Shown here: one piece after another, positions 52,181 to 61,075 of the stretch | Numbering within the stretch: position 1 is the first letter of the stretch | Layout of the letters: the number at the start of each line of letters is the position of its first letter | Source: Streptomyces sp. NBC_01551 | Lineage (GTDB): Bacteria > Actinomycetota > Actinomycetes > Streptomycetales > Streptomycetaceae | Direction of reading: 5' to 3' | Assembly: GCF_026339935.1 (NCBI RefSeq) | Contig: NZ_JAPEPX010000001.1 | Location: forward strand, 6,413,501 to 6,477,500 | DNA length: 64,000 nucleotides | The notes under the pieces: model-generated | Databases searched by the model: none | Told to the model about the DNA's origin: nothing | The model's input: the letters and a program-made list of their open reading frames with translations, nothing else | Position numbers and translations under genes: made by a program

Positions 52181-52581
52181 GCCGCGCCTCCCATCGGTGC
52201 GAACGGAGCGAGCTGGGCGCCCTGGAGCTCGCGGACCGCGGCGCGGGCCAGCGAGGTGGGGTCGGCGAAGGTCTCGTAGTGGTTGACCACGCTGATCCAG
52301 GTGCCGTCGGCGTTGCGCATCACGTGCAGTTCGCGGCCGTCTATTCGGACGGTGGGCAGACCGGCGCCGCCGTGGTGGCCGCCGTGGTGGCCGCCGCCGG
52401 TGGCGACGGAGATCTGGATGCGGCGGCCCTGGTAGACCTCGTCGACGGTGCCGGCCGGGGCCGCGGGGGCGGGGGCCGGGGAGGCGGCGATCGCGCTGTG
52501 GGCGGCGGCGCCGAGGAGACCGAGGGCACTGAGCGTGCCGGCGGTCGTGCCCAGGGCCTGCCGGCGGGTGATCTTGTTCAT
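52177..52581 (-). CDS. melC1: Tyrosinase cofactor (caddie) protein MelC1, second copy
   Basis: 134 residues. Twin-arginine signal [20 protein letters not shown], then a His-rich copper-binding loop ([13 protein letters not shown]). Conserved caddie region [18 protein letters not shown] and NHYETFADP: His82, Met84 and Tyr98 equivalents are all present, unlike the first copy. Delivers copper to, and escorts export of, the tyrosinase encoded next. Divergent from the glutamate decarboxylase. Confidence 0.95.
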   Translation of the reverse strand: MNKITRRQALGTTAGTLSALGLLGAAAHSAIAASPAPAPAAPAGTVDEVYQGRRIQISVATGGGHHGGHHGGAGLPTVRIDGRELHVMRNADGTWISVVNHYETFADPTSLARAAVRELQGAQLAPFAPMGGAA

Positions 52582-52836
52582 GGCCGAAGAAGTACCAGGG
52601 CCACACGACCGGTTGTTCGATATCCGGACATCCTGAGATAAGTTGCCCGTAGAACGAATAGGGGAATATTTCCGTCCACCCCATGATCGGCGTCATGGAC
52701 GGGAAAATTTTCGGTCGCAGTCCTATTGAACGACAAATTCTTCGACCGTTCGGGGCGGCTATGTGAGGGGTCACACTCTGGAGTCGTCCGGATACAGAAG
52801 CCTGAATTATCCCGTTGATTCACTTATAGTCCGGAT
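52582..52836. promoter_or_regulatory. Shared melC1/gad promoter region with three GTCCGGATA boxes
   Basis: AT-rich for this genome. GTCCGGATA occurs three times: on the minus strand at 52621-52629 (beside melC1), and on the plus strand at 52786-52794 and 52829-52837, the last touching the decarboxylase start codon. A TATAGT hexamer at 52825-52830 is seven bases before that ATG and no ribosome site is visible, so the gad message may be leaderless. Confidence 0.55.
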
Positions 52837-54228
52837 ATGGCTCTGCATGAGACGAAGGACGTACGTGCCCTGGACGCCGACGCGGACGTGTTCGCGTCGG
52901 CGCTGAGTGGCCAGATCCTCCCCAAGTACCGGATGCCGGAGGACCACTCGCCCTCCGAGGTCGTCTACGAGCTCCTGCACAACGAGCTCCTCCTCGACGG
53001 CAACGCGGCCCAGAACCTGGCCACCTTCTGCACCACCTGGTCCGACGACGGCGTGCGCCGCCTGATGGCCGAGTGCCTCGACAAGAACATGATCGACAAG
53101 GACGAGTACCCGCAGACCGCCGAGATCGAGTCCCGCTGCGTCAACATCCTGGCCGACCTGTGGAACGCGCCCTCCGGCGGCGCCGCCACCGGCTGCTCCA
53201 CCACCGGCTCCAGCGAGGCCGCCATGCTCGGCGGACTCGCCCTCAAATGGCGCTGGCGCGAACGCCGCCGCGCCGCGGGCCTCCCTGTCGACCGCCCCAA
53301 CATCATCTGCGGGCCGGTGCAGATCTGCTGGGACAAGTTCGCCCGCTACTTCGACGTCGAGCTGCGCCAGATCCCCCTGGAGCCGGGCGCCACCGGCCTG
53401 CGCCCCCACCAGCTCGCCGCGTACGTCGACGAGAACACCATCGGCGTCGTCGCCATCCTCGGCGTCACCTACAGCTGCGACTACGAGCCCGTCGCCGAGA
53501 TCGCCGCCGAACTCGACCGGATCCAGGCCGAACACGGCTGGGACGTACCGATCCACGTGGACGGCGCCAGCGGCGGGTTCGTCGCCCCCTTCCTGCACCC
53601 CGACGTGGTCTGGGACTTCCGGCTCCCGCGCGTGGCCTCCGTCAATACCTCGGGCCACAAGTACGGCCTCGCCCCGCTCGGCGTCGGCTGGATCGTCTGG
53701 CGCACCGCCGACCTGCTCCCGGCCGACCTCGTCTTCAACGTGGACTACCTCGGCGGCGACATGCCGACCTTCGCCCTCAACTTCTCCCGCCCGGGCGGCG
53801 AGGTCATCGCCCAGTACTACCTCTTCCTGCGCCTCGGCCGCGGCGGCTACCGGCGCGTCCAGCAGGCCTGCGCCGAGACCGCCCAGTACCTGGCCGGCGA
53901 GATCGCCGCCATGGGCCCCTTCACCCTCCTCTACGACGGCCAGGGCGGGCTGCCCGCCGTGTCGTACACCCTCACCGATTCGGCGGCGACGCCCTTCACC
54001 CTCTACGACCTCTCCGACCGGCTGCGGATGCGCGGCTGGCAGGTGCCCTCGTACGCGCTGCCCGCCGACCGCGACGACACGGTCATCCAGCGCGTCCTGA
54101 TCCGGCACGGGGTGACGCGGGACCAGATCGCCCTGCTGGTCGCCGACCTCCGCGCGGCCGTCGAGCACCTCACCTCCGCGCCGCCGGCGGCGCCGGCCAC
54201 CGAACCCCGGTCCGCCTTCCACCACTGA
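52837..54228 (+). CDS. gad: Glutamate decarboxylase
   Basis: 463 residues, PLP group II decarboxylase with glutamate-specific blocks: SGQILPKYRMPEDHSP, LLLDGNAAQNLATFCTTW, GCSTTGSSEAAMLGGLALKWRW, HVDGASGGFVAPFLHPD and the PLP Lys in SVNTSGHKYGLAPLGVGW. Converts glutamate to GABA with proton uptake, aiding acid or overflow metabolism. No GABA antiporter gene nearby. The ATG lacks a ribosome site and follows a -10-like hexamer closely. Confidence 0.97.
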   Translation: MALHETKDVRALDADADVFASALSGQILPKYRMPEDHSPSEVVYELLHNELLLDGNAAQNLATFCTTWSDDGVRRLMAECLDKNMIDKDEYPQTAEIESRCVNILADLWNAPSGGAATGCSTTGSSEAAMLGGLALKWRWRERRRAAGLPVDRPNIICGPVQICWDKFARYFDVELRQIPLEPGATGLRPHQLAAYVDENTIGVVAILGVTYSCDYEPVAEIAAELDRIQAEHGWDVPIHVDGASGGFVAPFLHPDVVWDFRLPRVASVNTSGHKYGLAPLGVGWIVWRTADLLPADLVFNVDYLGGDMPTFALNFSRPGGEVIAQYYLFLRLGRGGYRRVQQACAETAQYLAGEIAAMGPFTLLYDGQGGLPAVSYTLTDSAATPFTLYDLSDRLRMRGWQVPSYALPADRDDTVIQRVLIRHGVTRDQIALLVADLRAAVEHLTSAPPAAPATEPRSAFHH

Positions 54229-54233
54229 CGGTC

Positions 54234-54250
54234 GGGCGGCCGAGCCGCCC
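54234..54250 (+). terminator. Short hairpin after glutamate decarboxylase
   Basis: GGGCGGC-CGA-GCCGCCC, 7-bp stem with a 3-nt loop, six bases past the gad stop. Confidence 0.65.
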
Positions 54251-54325
54251 ACGGTGGGGCCCGGCGCCGCTCACGGTGTTCACGGTGTGGGCCCGGCGCC
54301 GCTCACGGCGTGGGGCCGGCGCCGC
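54250..54325. repeat. Three tandem ~23-bp GC-rich repeats
   Basis: CACGGTGKGGGCCCGGCGCCGCT-type units begin at 54250, 54281 and 54304, the last degenerate. Each contains the palindrome GGCGCC. Located between the convergent gad and helicase genes. Confidence 0.7.
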
Positions 54326-54328
54326 AGC

Positions 54329-56794
54329 TCACGTGGACGCCGACCAGCGCATGCCCAGGGCCGTCAGCGCCTCGACCCGCTCCGGGGCGAGGGACGCGGC
54401 GCGGGAGCGCTGGTTGGAGATCCACGAGCCCAGCCGGAACTCCCGCCCGCCGACCCGCTCCACGTGCGTACGGGGCACCCTCAGGTGCCGCTCGCGCTCC
54501 TGGAACTGCCGGGCGGCCGCCAGGTGCGCCGCCCACGCGGCGGCGTGCCCGACGCGCGGCGCGGGCCGCTCGGCCCCGGTCGCCGGGGTCATCCCGAGGG
54601 TGTGTTCCAGCAGCCAGCGCTGCGCCCAGGACATCCGGTCCCACGACAGCCGCTGGCCGCGCACCCACAGCCCCAGGTCCTCGCCCTGCGCCAGCACCTC
54701 GCCGGGGCCGAGCGGGAGCCGGCCGCCCGCGTCGAGGTGCAGCCGGGTCAGGTGGAAGGCCCGCTGCCAGGAGACCGGCCAGGCCGGGCACCAGGACGCG
54801 TCGATCTCCTCCAGGGCCTCCCGCCGCTCCTGCGCCAGCGCGCCCGGCCCCTCGCGACGGGCCGCGGCCCGCTGGTTCTTCACCCAGATGCCGACCGGCG
54901 CCCCGTTCCAGGTGGCGTCCGCCGGCGGCAGCAGGTGCCCGTGCTGCGCCGCCCAGGCGCGGGCCGCCTGGAGCCCCTCCTCGAACGCCACGTCGAAGTG
55001 GCTCCACACCATGCCGAGTTCGTCCAGTTGCGCCGCCCGCTCCCGCCCCAGGGCGCCCCGGCGGTACGTGCGCCGCGCGTCCGCGATCCACTGGCCGAGC
55101 GGGAACCCGGCCAGCCCCGGCGGCCACTCGGCCCCGCCCGGGGGCACCTTGAAGGCGAACGGCACCTTCAGGTCCCCCACGGTCGCGGCGTGGATCCGGG
55201 CCGCCTCGACCCCGCGCCGCCAGTGCTCGTGCTCCGGGTTCAGCACGCGCAGCCGGATAAACGCCGCCAGCAGCGCCGGATCGCGTGGGGTGGCGAAGCT
55301 CAGCAGGGACTCCGCGCCGGCCCCCGTACCCGACCGGCCCGCCGGGCGGCCCGGCGCCTGCGGCTGGGCGAGGGCCTCGACGAGCCGGGTGTCGTGCGCC
55401 CGCAGCGCCTCCAGCAGCCGCGCAAGGCTCCCGTACGCCCGTGAGGTCAGCATCGACTCCGGCGTCTCGCCCGGCCCGAGCAGCACCGGCACCACCAGCG
55501 AGGCGACCTTGCCCTCCCCGGGCCGGATCCGCAGCGCCCGGCCGACGGCCTGCACGAGGTCCGGCATGGAACCGCGGACGTCCGCCCAGTACACGGAGTC
55601 GCACTGCGCGATGTCGACGCCCTCGCCCAGCACCCGGACGCTGGCGAGGAAGGCCTTGTCGGCGGCCCCGCCGGCGGCGAACGCCTCCAGCACCCGCCGG
55701 CGGTGCGCGGGCGCGTGCAGCCCGCACAGCCAGTCGGCCCAGACGGTACGGGGGTACGAGGGCTCCGCCGGGTCCCGCGGGGTGCGCCCGGCCCGCTCCC
55801 GCGGTTCGCGCCCGGCCCGCTTCCGGGGTTCGCCCGCGGCCCGGAGCCGGCGAGCCACCGCCGGGAGCCCGGTGGCGAAGGCCTCGGCCTCCTTGGTCAG
55901 GTGGTGGAAGACGAGCGTCCGCCGGAAGCCCTGGTCCGCGGCCGCCTTCACCAGAGCCGTCTGGAGCGCCGCGAGCCTGCTCCCGCGCACGGCGTCCGAG
56001 CGGCCGTCCGGGCCCAGCAGCACCGCCGCCTGGAAACCCGGATCGGTGATGTCCACGCAGACCACCCGGTACGGGGCGCAGATCCCCCGGTCGATGGCCT
56101 CCGACAGGGTCAGGGTGTGGCAGCGCGCCCCGAACGGGCCGTCCGCGTCGTCCTCCATCGAGGCGACGAGCCCGCCCCGTCCCCGGTCGCCGTCCCGCGC
56201 GCCCTCCTCGGGCGGCTCGCCGTCCTGCCACACGCGGGGCGTGGCCGTCATGTACAGCCGCCGGACGGAGGGGATCCGGGCGTTGTCGTGCACCACCGCC
56301 CAGGGTTTGCCGATCCGGCCGGAGGTCCGGTGCGCCTCGTCGACCACGATCAGGTCCCAGCCCGGCAGTCCGGCGAGGTGGGCCCGCTCGATTGTGCCCA
56401 TGCCGAGCGAGGCGTACGTGGCGAACACCGTCACCCGGTCCGCCACCCGGCCGCCCCAGCGGGCCAGTACGGCCGGATCGGTGGTGGTGGGCATCCCGGC
56501 GTCGTCGTCGCGCAGCGAGCACACGGCGAAGGCGCGCCCGGAGCGGCCGCCCTCCCGCCACGCCGCCGCCGTCTGGACGAGCAGGTCCAGCGTGGGCACC
56601 AGGACCAGCACCCGGGCGGCCCGGAGTTCCTCGGCCGAGCGGACGGCGACCAGCGACTTCCCGGAGCCCGTGGCCATGATCACCTGGGTCCGCAGGCCCG
56701 CCCCGGGCACCCGGCCGCCGGCGGGCAGCTCCAGGGCCCGCACCACGGCGTCGACGGCCTCGCGCTGGTGCGGGCGGAGCTCTTTCCTCGCCAT
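54329..56794 (-). CDS. DEAD/DEAH-box helicase with helicase-associated (HA) repeats
   Basis: 821 residues from the ATG giving MARKELRPHQREAVDAVV. Superfamily 2 core: Walker A MATGSGKSL, DEAH motif VDEAHR, MTATPR (motif III), then helicase C with VLGEGVDIAQCD and QAVGRALRIRPG (motif VI). An Arg/Glu/Pro-rich insert (REPRERAGRTPRDP) interrupts the core. From about 560 on there are at least four ~70-residue helicase-associated domains, each with a GxWIxxQR-type end (QWIADARRTYRRG, IWVKNQRAAARR, LWVRGQRLSW, SWISNQRSRAASL). Such proteins are common in streptomycetes; nucleic-acid remodelling role unknown. Confidence 0.9.
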   Translation of the reverse strand: MARKELRPHQREAVDAVVRALELPAGGRVPGAGLRTQVIMATGSGKSLVAVRSAEELRAARVLVLVPTLDLLVQTAAAWREGGRSGRAFAVCSLRDDDAGMPTTTDPAVLARWGGRVADRVTVFATYASLGMGTIERAHLAGLPGWDLIVVDEAHRTSGRIGKPWAVVHDNARIPSVRRLYMTATPRVWQDGEPPEEGARDGDRGRGGLVASMEDDADGPFGARCHTLTLSEAIDRGICAPYRVVCVDITDPGFQAAVLLGPDGRSDAVRGSRLAALQTALVKAAADQGFRRTLVFHHLTKEAEAFATGLPAVARRLRAAGEPRKRAGREPRERAGRTPRDPAEPSYPRTVWADWLCGLHAPAHRRRVLEAFAAGGAADKAFLASVRVLGEGVDIAQCDSVYWADVRGSMPDLVQAVGRALRIRPGEGKVASLVVPVLLGPGETPESMLTSRAYGSLARLLEALRAHDTRLVEALAQPQAPGRPAGRSGTGAGAESLLSFATPRDPALLAAFIRLRVLNPEHEHWRRGVEAARIHAATVGDLKVPFAFKVPPGGAEWPPGLAGFPLGQWIADARRTYRRGALGRERAAQLDELGMVWSHFDVAFEEGLQAARAWAAQHGHLLPPADATWNGAPVGIWVKNQRAAARREGPGALAQERREALEEIDASWCPAWPVSWQRAFHLTRLHLDAGGRLPLGPGEVLAQGEDLGLWVRGQRLSWDRMSWAQRWLLEHTLGMTPATGAERPAPRVGHAAAWAAHLAAARQFQERERHLRVPRTHVERVGGREFRLGSWISNQRSRAASLAPERVEALTALGMRWSAST

Positions 56795-56930
56795 GACGCC
56801 ATTCTCCGTCCGCCCGCGCTCTGAGCAGCCTTTTCGGCTCCAGTCTCCATCCTGCCCCAACGATGAGGCAGGCGGGGGAGGCGCGGGCGGGGTGTCCGGC
56901 GGGGCGGGCGACCGGGCGACCCGGGAACCG

Positions 56931-58622
56931 CTACATCTTGGCGCCGAAGTTCTGGGTCCACCACGGCCCGCCCGCGCCCTGGTGGATGCCCACGCCTATG
57001 TCCTTGAACGAGCAGTTGAGGATGTTGGCACGGTGGCCCGGGCTGTTCATCCACGAGTTCATCACCGAATCGGCGGTCTGCTGGCCCCGCGCGATGTTCT
57101 CCCCGTACGTCGACCACTTGTACCCGGCGGCCGTGGTCCGCTTGCCCGGGTCGGCCCCGTCGGGGTTGGTGTGGTCGAAGAAGTCCCGCGCGGCCATGTC
57201 GTCCGAGTGTCCCTGGGCGGCCGCGCGGAGCTTCGGGTCCTCCTTGAGCGGTCCGCAGCCGGCGGCCGCCCGCTCCTTGTTGACGAGGGCGATCACCTGG
57301 CCCGCCACCCCCGCCGGGGCGGGCGCCGGAGCCGGCGCCGAGGGCTTCGGCGGCGTCGACTTGGTGCGGCTCTGCGAGGGAGTCGGGCTCGCCGTGGACG
57401 GGCTCGGCGAGGCGGACGCGGAAGCGGAGGCGGAGGTCGACGCGGAGGGGGACGCGGAAGCCGAGGCCGACGCGGACGTCGAGGGCGAGGCCGACCCCGA
57501 GGGGAGCACCGCGTCGGGCGCCGACAGCGCCGCCAGCGGCGAGGCGCTCGCCCCGCCCTCGGCTTCGTTGTGCCCGGAGCCCGGCAGCGTGCCGAGGTAG
57601 ACCAGCCCGCCGCCCGTCACGCACGCGGCGAGCACCGCCCCGCCGATCACCCGGCGGCGGCTCTGGCGCCGCTTGCGCAGGGCGCCGCGACCGCCGCCGC
57701 CCGCCTCGGCGGGGGACGAGGAAGCGGACTCGCCCGCGCGCCGCCGCGCCGCCCGGCCCGGACCCGACACGACCGGGGTCAGCTCCGTGGCCGCGTCGTG
57801 CATCGCGTTGCCGACGGGGACCATGCCGGTCGCCGAGGCCGACCGTACGCCCGCGAGCAGCGCCGCACCGACCGGCACCAGGGCCAGTCCGGCCAGCAGG
57901 CCCTCCGCCGGAACCAGCCCGCTGAACAGACCCGAACAACGCACGCATTCCCGGGCGTGCCGGGCTATTCGCTTGCGCCACAGCGCCGAGGGCCGCCCGT
58001 CCCAGCTCGCCGTCACCGCGCCCAGCCCCTCGCACGGCGGCTGCGAGTCCAGCGCCCGCTCGACGACCCGGGCCGACTCCAGCTGGGCCTTCATCCGCTG
58101 CACGCGGACCGCGGTGTGCTGCGGCGACAGCTCCAGCGCAGCGGACATCTCCGCGCGCGTGACCTCCCCGGCGCACTCCAGCCACCACAGCGACAGCAGC
58201 GCCCGGTCGTCCGGCTCCAGCCAGCGCGTGGCGCGGGCCGTCTCACGCCGCTGACCGGCCAGGTTGAGCCGTACGACGGTCAGGTCGACGAAGTCGGCTC
58301 CCGGGTCGGCGAGGTCGCCCGCCTCGTCCAGAGCGCTCTCGCCGGGGCCGCTCTGGCGGGCCTGCCAGTACGCCCGGACGCGGTTCATCGTGATCGCCAC
58401 CAGCCAGGAGCGGAAGCTGTCGTCCGCGCGCAGGCCACCCAACCCGTCGAGCGCGCGCAGCATCGTGTCCTGCACCACGTCGTCAACGTCGTGCGACCCG
58501 TTCAGGGCCCGCCCGACGATGTTGTAGACCAGCGGCAGGAACGCGCCGACCAGCTCGTCCTGCGCGCGGGGATCGCCCGCGCGGGCCGCTGCGACCAGTG
58601 CTGCCGTGTGCTGTGTACTCAT
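56931..58622 (-). CDS. ECF-like sigma factor fused to zinc finger, membrane helix and extracellular CAP domain
   Basis: 563 residues from the ATG giving MSTQHTAAL. Sigma2 region at ~23-90 (HDVDDVVQDTMLRAL, DSFRSWLVAITMNRV), sigma4 at ~135-190 (RAEMSAALELSPQHTAVRVQRM), then a Cys/His cluster like the zinc-binding anti-sigma fold: Cys197 and HxxxCxxC (His222, Cys226, Cys229). A hydrophobic stretch at 241-258 may be a membrane helix; 325-344 certainly is. An outside Ser/Ala/Thr/Pro linker follows, then a CAP/SCP domain (441-563) with LVNKERAAAGCGPL, GHSDDMAARDFFDH, NIARG and SPGHRANILN. One chain thus joins promoter recognition to an exported domain. Confidence 0.88.
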   Translation of the reverse strand: MSTQHTAALVAAARAGDPRAQDELVGAFLPLVYNIVGRALNGSHDVDDVVQDTMLRALDGLGGLRADDSFRSWLVAITMNRVRAYWQARQSGPGESALDEAGDLADPGADFVDLTVVRLNLAGQRRETARATRWLEPDDRALLSLWWLECAGEVTRAEMSAALELSPQHTAVRVQRMKAQLESARVVERALDSQPPCEGLGAVTASWDGRPSALWRKRIARHARECVRCSGLFSGLVPAEGLLAGLALVPVGAALLAGVRSASATGMVPVGNAMHDAATELTPVVSGPGRAARRRAGESASSSPAEAGGGGRGALRKRRQSRRRVIGGAVLAACVTGGGLVYLGTLPGSGHNEAEGGASASPLAALSAPDAVLPSGSASPSTSASASASASPSASTSASASASASPSPSTASPTPSQSRTKSTPPKPSAPAPAPAPAGVAGQVIALVNKERAAAGCGPLKEDPKLRAAAQGHSDDMAARDFFDHTNPDGADPGKRTTAAGYKWSTYGENIARGQQTADSVMNSWMNSPGHRANILNCSFKDIGVGIHQGAGGPWWTQNFGAKM

Positions 58623-58954
58623 GTGATGTTCCCTGTCCGTACCGGCGGTCGATGATGCCCAATACCTGGGAGACCGTCGAGAGGGGCCTCGATAACACTT
58701 ATCCGGAAGACGGATCTTCCGCCTCCGGAGATTCTCCGGAAGAGCCGTGCCGCTGGCGCCGCAAGCATCGCATTCCCGGATGTCGCAGCCGCGCCCGGGT
58801 ACGGGGCTCCCGCCGGGCCGGGCGCCGACCGGGCCCCGGCCGGGTGCTCCGGTCCGGTCACGGGTGAACTCCCGTTGTCCATCGCCACCTTGGGGTACCC
58901 GTACGCCCGCGCAGGGTGACAATGGGGGTGACCACGGGACGTGTTGGGGGCGGC
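58623..58954. promoter_or_regulatory. 332-bp divergent promoter region of sigma-CAP and TPR-NTPase genes
   Basis: No gene seen. Near the sigma start it is locally AT-richer with GATAACACTTATCC, and carries small inverted repeats (GAAGACGGATCTTC near 58709; CTCCGGAG and CTCCGGAA around 58730). These may be the autoregulated promoter. The middle is a GC-rich stretch of CCGGGCCGGG/CCGGCCGGG-type repeats. Confidence 0.5.
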
Positions 58955-61075
58955 ATGTCGGCGTTGCTCTGGAGGGGAACGGGCCGGGCGAGAGGCTGGC
59001 TCGGCTATCTCGCGGCGGTCGGGCTGGGAGCGGGCGCACTGGCGCTGGCCTCCCTGTGGACCTCCGGTGCCTGGGCCACCGGCATCGGCGCGGCCGTGAC
59101 CACGCTGTCCGGACTCGTCGCCGAGCGGCTGACACCGGGGGAGGCCTCCGGCGCGGCCGCCGCCGAGCTGCTGCGGACCCCCGCCGGCCGGATCCCGCGG
59201 CTGCGCCAGGTGGACCGGCCCGAACTGGCCGGAGCCCATCCCGCCGAAGCCCCGGGCGCGGCCCCCGCCTACATCGAGCGGGACGCCGAACCCCGGCTGC
59301 GCGAGGCGCTCGCCCGGGGCGGCTTCGTCCTGGTCGTGGGGGAGTCCACGGCGGGCAAGACCCGGCTCGCCTACGAGGTGGTCCGCTCCCGCCACCCCCG
59401 GCACGCCTTCGTCCGCCCGCTGTCGCGCGCCGCGCTGCCCGAGGCGGTACGGATCGCCGCGCGCCGACGTCGCGCCGTGCTGTGGCTGGACGACCTGGAG
59501 GACTACCTCGGGGCCGGTGGCCTCACCGCCGCCCAACTGGCCGGGCTGCCCCGGACCCTGGTGGTCGCGACCATGCGCGTCCAGGAGTACCGCCGCTACG
59601 ACGCCCGCGAGGAGAGCCGGCTCACCGGCTCCGACCGGGACGCCTGGCGGGCCCAGCGCGATCTGCTCCAGCGGGCCGTGGTGCTGCGGCTGGCCCGGCA
59701 CTGGTCCCCGCAGGAGCGCCGCAGGGCCGCCGCCCACCGGGACGACCCCCGGATCGGGGCCGCGCTGCGCGCCGGGGAGCGCTTCGGGATCGCGGAGGTC
59801 CTGGCCGCCGGGCCGGAGCTGCGCGGCTCCTGGGAGAACGCCTGGGCCCCGGGCGCCAATCCGCGCGGCGCGGCCGTCGTCGCCGCGGCGGTGGACTGCC
59901 GCCGGGCCGGGCTGCGGCGGCCCGTCAGCCGCGAGTGGCTGCGCGCGCTGCACGCCCCCTACCTGGCGGCGCGCGGCGGCGGCGACCTCCAGCCCGAGCC
60001 CTTCGCGGCGGCGATGGACTGGGCCTGCGCCTCCGCCTACGCGACGAGCGGGCTGCTGATCGGCAACTACACCCAGGGGTACACGGCCTTCGACTACCTG
60101 CTGAACGCACCGGGGCCGGAACCGGTTCCCGACCACCTGTGGCGGGGGCTGCTCGCCCGGGTGGAGCCCGTCGACGCCTACGACATGGGCCTGGTCGCCC
60201 ACCAGGAGGGGCGGCTGCCCCGGGCAGTCGAGGCCCTCACCCGGGCCCGCCGGGGCGGCATCCCCGGCGCCGAACTGCCCCTGGCCATCGCCGTCGGGGA
60301 CGCGGGACAGCCGCGCCGGGCCGCCGCCGACCTCGCCGGCATCGTCCGGCGCCGCCAGGACCGGCTCGGCCCGCGCCACCGCGACACCCTCGCCGCCCGG
60401 CACCAGCTGGCCTTCTTCACCGGGGAGGCCGGGGACGTCCGCGCCGCCGCGGCCCGCTTCGCCGAGCTGGCCTCCGACACCGAGGCGGTGCTCGGCCCCG
60501 ACCACCCCGACACCTTGGCCACCCGCCACCAGCTGGCGTACTTCACCGGCGAGGCGGGCGACCCGCGCGCCGCCGCCGGCCAACTGGAGCGGCTGCTCGC
60601 CGACCGGCTGCGCGTCCAGGGCCCCGGGCACCCGCAGACGCTGGCCACCCGGCGCAGCCTGATCTGGTTCCGCGCCACCGAACCGGCCGGGGCCGAGCGG
60701 GAGCTGGCCGCGCTGCTGGCGGACGCCGAGGGCCTGCTCGGCCCCGACGACCCGCACACCCTCGCGATCCGGAGCAGCCTGGCGGCCCTCGCAGCCAGGG
60801 CCGGCCGACACGCCGAGGCCGCGGCCGCCTGGGCCGCCATCGCGGCCGACCGCACGCGGGTGCTCGGCGCGGAGCACCCGCACGCCGTGTACGCCCGGCT
60901 GGAGTGGGCCCGGGCGCTGATCGCCGAGGGGCGGCGGGAGGAGGCCGGCGCGCTGCTGGCCCGGGTGCTCGACGAGGCCGGAAGGGTCCTGGAGCCCGGG
61001 CACCGGCACCTACGGATCGCCCGCGAACTCGGCGCCGCCTCCGGGGTCACAGGAGCGGAGCCAGAGCCTGCGTAG
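58955..61075 (+). CDS. Membrane-anchored P-loop NTPase with TPR (kinesin-light-chain-type) repeats
   Basis: 706 residues from the ATG giving MSALLWRG (GGGGG ribosome site); an earlier GTG is possible. Two hydrophobic segments at about 15-35 and 38-60 anchor the N-terminus. P-loop GESTAGKTR (about 120-130) and Walker B-like VLWLDDLED define an NTPase of the NB-ARC/STAND-like class. The C-terminal ~270 residues are TPR repeats of the GP-H-PxTL-AxRxxLA type (LGPRHRDTLAARHQLAF, LGPDHPDTLATRHQLAY, LGPDDPHTLAIRSSLAA). No effector enzyme domain. Sensor or scaffold role is an inference. The 3' end overlaps the IclR gene by 29 bp. Confidence 0.85.
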   Translation: MSALLWRGTGRARGWLGYLAAVGLGAGALALASLWTSGAWATGIGAAVTTLSGLVAERLTPGEASGAAAAELLRTPAGRIPRLRQVDRPELAGAHPAEAPGAAPAYIERDAEPRLREALARGGFVLVVGESTAGKTRLAYEVVRSRHPRHAFVRPLSRAALPEAVRIAARRRRAVLWLDDLEDYLGAGGLTAAQLAGLPRTLVVATMRVQEYRRYDAREESRLTGSDRDAWRAQRDLLQRAVVLRLARHWSPQERRRAAAHRDDPRIGAALRAGERFGIAEVLAAGPELRGSWENAWAPGANPRGAAVVAAAVDCRRAGLRRPVSREWLRALHAPYLAARGGGDLQPEPFAAAMDWACASAYATSGLLIGNYTQGYTAFDYLLNAPGPEPVPDHLWRGLLARVEPVDAYDMGLVAHQEGRLPRAVEALTRARRGGIPGAELPLAIAVGDAGQPRRAAADLAGIVRRRQDRLGPRHRDTLAARHQLAFFTGEAGDVRAAAARFAELASDTEAVLGPDHPDTLATRHQLAYFTGEAGDPRAAAGQLERLLADRLRVQGPGHPQTLATRRSLIWFRATEPAGAERELAALLADAEGLLGPDDPHTLAIRSSLAALAARAGRHAEAAAAWAAIAADRTRVLGAEHPHAVYARLEWARALIAEGRREEAGALLARVLDEAGRVLEPGHRHLRIARELGAASGVTGAEPEPA

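Noticed and set aside
53073..58655. Very long plus-strand open frame (1860 codons) across the helicase and sigma genes
   Set aside because: Arg/Pro/Ser-rich composition typical of a high-GC shadow frame; the real genes on the minus strand have clear domains.
54329..61075. Helicase, sigma-CAP and TPR-NTPase as one defence island
   Set aside because: No nuclease, methyltransferase or other defence marker nearby, and the sigma gene does not fit; only the TPR-NTPase is kept as a separate observation.
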